Source of the DNA: Phycisphaerales bacterium UBA2402
GTDB taxonomy: Bacteria > Planctomycetota > Phycisphaerae > Phycisphaerales > UBA1924
Assembly (NCBI GenBank): GCA_002343715.1
Contig: DDSA01000240.1
Location: forward strand, 361-18,560
Length of the DNA stretch: 18,200 nucleotides
Reading direction: 5' to 3'
A program made the position numbers and the translations under genes. Positions 14,562 to 18,200 of the stretch are shown in pieces. The notes under the pieces were generated by a model. That model was not told where the DNA came from. It worked only from the letters and a program-made list of their open reading frames with translations, and searched no databases. Numbering within the stretch: position 1 is the stretch's first letter; each line of letters opens with the position of its first letter.

Positions 14562-14852
14562 ATGGCGATTGAACTGATGAAACGAGTCGGCACCGCGTCG
14601 AGCGAGATGATGGAAGTGTGGCGATCGGCCGCCGACGGGTCGCCGATCCCCGCCCCCTCCCATCCCGGTGTCATCATGGGCGAAGATGATGACGACGACT
14701 TCGATGGTGATGAAGACGGCTTTGAGGATGATGAGGAATATGACGAGGATGAGGATTTCGAGGAGGACGATGAAGACTTCCTCGAGGACGATGCCGACGA
14801 AGACGAAGAGGGCGATGATGATGCGGACGAAGAAGAAGAAGAAGACTTCTGA
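14562..14852 (+). CDS. Small, extremely acidic protein, unknown function
   Basis: The 96-residue protein has a 39-residue N-terminal part (opening MAIELMKRVGTASSEMMEVW, probably helical, then a Pro/Ser-rich link). Its tail covers residues 40-96, where 44 of 57 residues are Asp or Glu. Aromatic residues break the tail at 47, 54, 60, 66 and 73, a spacing of six or seven, and the last residue is Phe96. ATG 14562 has a good GGGGAAGGTGG upstream; the frame is open further up but runs into the divergent gene. A short CCCC-AAA-GGGG hairpin (14541-14551) overlaps that ribosome site. Acidic tails of this kind occur in DNA-mimic proteins, the RNA polymerase delta subunit and chaperones of basic proteins, but no homology is evident to me. 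A basic protein gene follows 68 bases downstream. Confidence 0.72.
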   Translation: MAIELMKRVGTASSEMMEVWRSAADGSPIPAPSHPGVIMGEDDDDDFDGDEDGFEDDEEYDEDEDFEEDDEDFLEDDADEDEEGDDDADEEEEEDF

Positions 14853-14861
14853 TCCGTCCGC

Positions 14862-14886
14862 GGCGGCACCCGCCTGAGGTGCCGTC
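14862..14886 (+). terminator. Hairpin between the acidic- and basic-protein genes
   Basis: CGGCACC (14864-14870) pairs with GGTGCCG (14878-14884) across a 7-base loop, and the stem extends outward by one G-U and one G-C pair to nine. It begins nine bases after the acidic-protein stop. No T-run follows, so it may be an attenuator or mRNA-stabilising stem rather than a full terminator. Confidence 0.4.
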
Positions 14887-14920
14887 ATGCAGGCGAGGGT
14901 CTTCGTGGAACCCCCCGCCA

Positions 14921-15496
14921 ATGAACACCACACCCACTCCCACGCCCGACAACTCTCAACCCAAGAAAAACCCTGCCCGTCGGGCCACCGATCACCCGGC
15001 CATGCGCATCCAGGGCGCTGCTCAGCAAGGGGCAGATGCCCCGACTGATCGGGTGAATGCCGCTCCTCCGGACTGGCAGAAGGGAACCGTGATCGACCGC
15101 CGCGTCTTTCCGGACCGGCGGGCGGTGGTTGATCCGCGAGACTCCCGTCCCGCCACGACGCACGATGATCCGACCGTCGCCGAACCGGCGGACACCACCG
15201 GCCTTGAACGACGCCGCGGCCGTGGCCGTCGATTGTCGGACTTCACCCGCAGCGCTGAAGTTGGAGAAATGACGCCCGAGCAGTTCCTGTTCCTCATGGC
15301 GATCGATGAGTTCAAGAAGGCCAACGCCCGCACGTTCCCGACGTGGACCGACGTGCTGGAGATCATCCGGCTTCTCGGCTATCGCAAGACCATGGCCAGC
15401 GAACTGAACCTCACCCGGGCCGAGGACTGGACCGAACTGCCCACTACCCCGTCGAATGTCCGCCCCATGAACTGGGAGAGGCGGGCGGCGGCGTAA
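14921..15496 (+). CDS. Basic protein with conserved-looking C-terminal helical segment, unknown function
   Basis: The 191-residue protein is in two parts. Residues 1-115 look disordered, rich in Pro, Thr, Asp and Arg, with the basic clusters VIDRRVFPDRR (57-67) and ERRRGRGRRLSDF (96-108). Residues 116-160 look folded, opening with MTPEQFLFLMAIDEFKKANA and continuing through FPTWTDVLEIIRLLGYRKT, like a small helical or helix-turn-helix domain. I think similar C-termini occur in other planctomycetes, from memory only. The start is uncertain: ATG 14921 begins the Thr/Pro-rich opening, but GTG 14879 and ATG 15002 are also in frame, and no strong ribosome site decides it. It may pair with the acidic protein encoded just upstream. 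Confidence 0.68.
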   Translation: MNTTPTPTPDNSQPKKNPARRATDHPAMRIQGAAQQGADAPTDRVNAAPPDWQKGTVIDRRVFPDRRAVVDPRDSRPATTHDDPTVAEPADTTGLERRRGRGRRLSDFTRSAEVGEMTPEQFLFLMAIDEFKKANARTFPTWTDVLEIIRLLGYRKTMASELNLTRAEDWTELPTTPSNVRPMNWERRAAA

Positions 15497-15578
15497 CTCC
15501 CGCCGCGTTCGCCCGTGTGCCGCGCGCGGTGACCCATGTACGATCCGATCCGACGATTCGGAGTCGTGTTCTTGGATC

Positions 15579-16937
15579 ATGGGCATCACCATGCGCTACC
15601 GCCGACCACTCACGTTTGTGCTTTCCCTTTCCTGCGCGGCCGCCGCCGCGCCGCCGATCAACGGCCGCCTGCTGACTGTCGGACTCAGCCAGCCGGTGTA
15701 CGTGACGCACATGCCCGGCCACCCTTCGGCGCTGCATGTTGTGCAGCGCGGCGGCCTCATACGCATCGTCGATGCGGAGACGGGGGCGATCTCGCCCGCG
15801 CCCTTCCTCGATCTTCGATCCGTGGTCCGCGTGGTGGGCGATGGCGGGCTGTTGTGCGCGGCCTTTGCGCCCGATTTCTCCGACAGCGGCTTTGTCTATG
15901 TCTACTACACGGGCCAGCCCGACAGCGGCGGCACCATCGCTCGTTACAGTGTTGACCCCGTCACGCGCCTGGCCGACCCCGGCTCGGCGCACATCGTGCT
16001 TCGTTATTCCCGTCCCGCGAACGGGCATAACGGCGGGTGGATCGGGTTCTCGCCCCGGGACGGCATGTTGTATCTCGCCGCGGGGGACGGCGGCACCGCC
16101 GCCAACCCGGACCCGACAAACGCGGCCCAGACGCTGACCGGGAACATCCAGGGCAAGATCCTCCGCATCGATCCCCGGAGCGACGGCTTCCCCGCGGATG
16201 ACGACCGGAACTATGCGGTACCGCCGGATAATCCCTTCGTAGGCCTTCCGGGTGATGATGAGATCTGGGCCTACGGCCTGCGGAATCCGTGGCGGTGTTC
16301 TTTCGATCGCGCGACCGGCGATTTATGGATCGCGGATGTCGGCCAGGCCGACTACGAAGAGATCAATATCGAGACCGTCGCCACACCGCCGGGGCGGAAC
16401 TACGGCTGGCGTTGCCTCGAAGGCCCCCGATGCACGAACTATGACGGGTGCGTCTGCCAGCCCGAGGGCACAACCTCCCCGGCCTTTGCGTATAACCACG
16501 CGGTCGGTCAGTCCATCACGGGCGGGTACGTCTACCGGGGCGGCGCGATCCCCGGGCTTGTCGGGTCGTACGTTTTCGCCGACTTTCAGACGCCGGGAGT
16601 GTTCGTGCTCTCGCCGTCGTTGATGTTCGAGGACGTAACGGCGGGTGTGGACCCGGGTGACCCACGCATCATCACCTCGCCCGCATCATTTGGTGAGGAT
16701 GAAGCCGGGGAACTCTACATCGTCAACTTTTTCGAGGGCACGCTCATCAAACTGGTGCCCCCCTCCTGCCCCGCCGACTTCAACGGCGACGGCGGTGTGG
16801 ATGGCGGCGATATCGAGGCCTTCTACCTCGCCTGGGAACCCGCCGATCCCTCCGCGGATGTGAACCACGACGGGGGCATCGATGGGGCCGATGTCGCGTT
16901 TTTCTTCATCGTGTGGGAGGCGGGCGGCTGCGGCTGA
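15579..16937 (+). CDS. Secreted PQQ-type sugar dehydrogenase with C-terminal dockerin-like module
   Basis: The 452-residue protein has a signal peptide (basic start, LTFVLSLSCAAAAA, cut near residue 24). It continues as a six-bladed propeller of the soluble glucose/aldose dehydrogenase (GSDH) family. Signatures are GHNGGWIGFSPRDG with the likely catalytic His150, YLAAGDGG near 165-172, GNIQGKILRIDP near 188-199, EIWAYGLRNPW near 228-238, DVGQADYEEIN near 253-263, NYGWRCLEG near 274-282, and ITGGYVYRG near 313-321. The family oxidises aldose sugars with PQQ and passes electrons to a carrier, though some members have lost activity. A Cys-rich loop (Cys279, 285, 291, 293) probably forms disulfides. 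Residues 397-452 are the dockerin-like module, ending Gly-Gly-Cys-Gly. ATG 15591 is an equally possible start. No PQQ synthesis gene is nearby. Confidence 0.88.
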   Translation: MGITMRYRRPLTFVLSLSCAAAAAPPINGRLLTVGLSQPVYVTHMPGHPSALHVVQRGGLIRIVDAETGAISPAPFLDLRSVVRVVGDGGLLCAAFAPDFSDSGFVYVYYTGQPDSGGTIARYSVDPVTRLADPGSAHIVLRYSRPANGHNGGWIGFSPRDGMLYLAAGDGGTAANPDPTNAAQTLTGNIQGKILRIDPRSDGFPADDDRNYAVPPDNPFVGLPGDDEIWAYGLRNPWRCSFDRATGDLWIADVGQADYEEINIETVATPPGRNYGWRCLEGPRCTNYDGCVCQPEGTTSPAFAYNHAVGQSITGGYVYRGGAIPGLVGSYVFADFQTPGVFVLSPSLMFEDVTAGVDPGDPRIITSPASFGEDEAGELYIVNFFEGTLIKLVPPSCPADFNGDGGVDGGDIEAFYLAWEPADPSADVNHDGGIDGADVAFFFIVWEAGGCG

Positions 16938-16990
16938 TACGAAGGTACGTTCTGGGAGCCTCTCTCCTTCTCTCCGATCAATGCGTTCAC

Positions 16991-17470
16991 ATGCCCACGC
17001 TCCGCGCTGATATCTCCGATGTGTACGTCTTCCGCCGCGGCGGGCGCGTGCCCGAGTTTCTTCAACTCCGAAGGACGCGGGCGCCGCTCGTCGGCACCTG
17101 GCAGCCCATCATGGGGCACGCCCGCGAGGGAGAGACGGCCCGGGCGACCGCGCTGCGGGAACTGAAGGAAGAAACGGGCCTCTCGCCCGGCTCGCCGGGT
17201 TTTCTCGGGATGTGGTCGCTCGATCAGGTCCACCCCTTCTACATCGCGGCGCTCGATTGCATCTGCCTCTCGCCGCGCTTCGCGGTTGAAGCGGCACCGG
17301 CCTGGATTCCGATTCTGAACGAAGAGCACGATGCCGCGCGGTGGACGCCGGCGGATGATGCCGCCTCGTTCGTCTGGCCGGGGCAGCGGGCGGCGGTGGC
17401 GGAAGTGCTGGAGATCCTGCGGGGCGGGGTCGCCGAACGCCTGCTCCGGGTGCCACTCGACAACGGATGA
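16991..17470 (+). CDS. Nudix hydrolase
   Basis: The 159-residue protein contains a complete Nudix box at residues 42-64: G42, five residues, E48, seven residues, then RELKEETGL with the metal-binding glutamates. The strands before it (DVYVFRRGG, EFLQLRRT) and the WQPIMG lead-in resemble NudB-type dihydroneopterin triphosphate or nucleoside triphosphate pyrophosphatases. The substrate cannot be fixed from sequence. The family cleaves nucleoside diphosphates linked to another group. ATG 16991 gives the family-length protein; the frame is open back to 16913, which would overlap the dehydrogenase gene and add an unrelated stretch. No Shine-Dalgarno sequence is visible. The gene converges on mutL with only four bases between stops, so the two transcripts must overlap. 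Confidence 0.9.
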   Translation: MPTLRADISDVYVFRRGGRVPEFLQLRRTRAPLVGTWQPIMGHAREGETARATALRELKEETGLSPGSPGFLGMWSLDQVHPFYIAALDCICLSPRFAVEAAPAWIPILNEEHDAARWTPADDAASFVWPGQRAAVAEVLEILRGGVAERLLRVPLDNG

Positions 17471-17474
17471 ACCG

Positions 17475-18200
17475 TCAGGCGCGGCCGAAGAGGCGTTCGA
17501 GTTCCTTGATCGTGAGGCGGATGCTGGTGGGGCGGCCGTGGGGGCAGTTGCTCGACCGCTCGACCTCGAGCCGCAGTTTCACGAGTTCATCCAGTTCCGG
17601 GTCGCTCATGCGGTCGCCGGCCTTGACGGCCGCCTTGCAACTCATCATGTCGAGCACATCGCGCAGGGCCGTCTCGCCGCCCCGCTGCACGTCCTGAAGG
17701 AAGGGGGCGCTCTCTGCTCGTTCCAGCAGATCCTGCATGAACTCGATCGGGTCCACGCCCCGGTCGAAGAGGAAACTCGGGAAGGCGTGCACCGAGATCG
17801 TGCCCGGGCCGGACAGGTCCGCGCTGATGCCGATGCGAGCCAGGAGGGGCGCGAGCGCCGGCAAAGCCTCGATCTGCGCGGGCGCGGCGGGGACCACGGC
17901 CGGGGCGAGAAGGTGCTGACTCTCCAGCCCGCCGCCGATGACGCGGCGCAGCAGGTACTCGAACATCACGCGCTCGTGCAGGGCGTGCTGGTCGATGATG
18001 ACCACGCCCTGCTCGTCCTGCGTCACCAGAAAACTGTTGTGAACCTGCAGGATGCGCGAGGCGGGTCGGTTGTCGATGAGCGGCGTTGGGGCCGGTGTCG
18101 CGGCGGCGGGGGGGTCGGCCAGCGCTCCCGCCACGGCCTGGTAGTCGAACTTGCGGTTGATCGTGTCGGGCCGTTTGAAGTGCTCGACGAACCGGTTGAT
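17475..18200 (-). CDS. mutL: DNA mismatch repair protein MutL, C-terminal part
   Basis: The frame runs off the right edge of the window, so 241 C-terminal residues are visible; the GTG at 18134 lies inside a linker and is not the start. The C-terminal dimerisation/endonuclease domain begins near ASRILQVHNSFLVTQ. It carries the metal-binding endonuclease motif DQHALHERVMFE, which matches DQHA-x2-E-x4-E exactly. Two other conserved sites follow: MMSCKAAVKAGD, equivalent to the AC.AVRAGD site, and SSNCPHGRPTSI, with the C-P-H-G-R-P zinc site. This is the nicking type of MutL found in bacteria that lack MutH, unlike E. coli MutL. The N-terminal GHKL ATPase would lie beyond the window. Confidence 0.95.
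   Translation of the reverse strand: MNRFVEHFKRPDTINRKFDYQAVAGALADPPAAATPAPTPLIDNRPASRILQVHNSFLVTQDEQGVVIIDQHALHERVMFEYLLRRVIGGGLESQHLLAPAVVPAAPAQIEALPALAPLLARIGISADLSGPGTISVHAFPSFLFDRGVDPIEFMQDLLERAESAPFLQDVQRGGETALRDVLDMMSCKAAVKAGDRMSDPELDELVKLRLEVERSSNCPHGRPTSIRLTIKELERLFGRA

Noticed and set aside
14829..14844. GAA-type simple repeat as a phase-variation tract
   Set aside because: The unit is three bases, so slippage would only change the number of acidic residues and not switch the frame.
13880..14869. 329-codon minus-strand frame with a long Ser-rich start
   Set aside because: The poly-Ser run is the reverse reading of the Asp/Glu codons of the acidic protein, and the frame then overlaps the real membrane-protein gene.
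15497..15578. Small inverted repeat TCCGA-CGAT-TCGGA before the dehydrogenase gene
   Set aside because: Five-base arms are common by chance and no promoter element accompanies it.
1..18200. Defence island, phage, transposon, CRISPR or toxin-antitoxin system
   Set aside because: No repeat arrays, transposase, integrase, nuclease cassette or attachment-site duplication was seen; the recognisable genes are housekeeping or secreted-protein genes.

Overview
The window reads as ordinary chromosomal DNA from a GC-rich bacterium, most likely a planctomycete of the Phycisphaerae/Phycisphaerales type. The main clue is three unrelated secreted proteins that share the same C-terminal dockerin-like module. 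It holds two EF-hand-type loops (D-x-N-x-D-G-G-[VI]-D-G-x-D) and a cysteine as last or next-to-last residue, a combination I associate with Phycisphaerales. The GC-rich composition, the GTG and TTG starts and the long antisense shadow ORFs fit. I see no insertion sequence, prophage, CRISPR array, rRNA or tRNA.

Layout, left to right. (1) Bases 1-2390 are central metabolism: the 3' end of sucB (2-oxoglutarate dehydrogenase E2), converging on a minus-strand pair sucC (succinyl-CoA synthetase beta) then a low-molecular-weight tyrosine phosphatase; sucD is not in the window. (2) At 2479-3447 lies a Tat-exported metallophosphoesterase, divergent from sucC across an 85-bp spacer with two adjacent palindromes. 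(3) At 3538-5284 purC and a TauE/SafE-type permease form a minus-strand pair. (4) At 5499-12023 are a secreted, probably seven-bladed propeller protein with a dockerin-like end, a glycogen-debranching enzyme, and a 969-residue beta-helix protein that also ends in a dockerin-like module. (5) At 12164-13378 scpA and an A-type Fe-S carrier gene converge on a strong 9-bp hairpin. (6) At 13493-15496 are four small genes: two overlapping membrane-protein genes on the minus strand and, divergent from them, a 96-residue extremely acidic protein and a basic 191-residue protein. (7) At 15579-18200 are a secreted PQQ-type sugar dehydrogenase with the third dockerin-like end, a Nudix hydrolase, and the 3' part of mutL, whose endonuclease motif is intact.

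How the genes fit together: most are housekeeping genes in short one- or two-gene units with several convergent junctions. The secreted trio suggests a shared surface-anchoring or sorting route used by different extracellular domains. I did not find a convincing new multi-gene system. The items most worth a second look are the shared dockerin-like ends, the acidic protein with regularly spaced aromatic residues and a terminal Phe, and several palindromes in short intergenic spacers.
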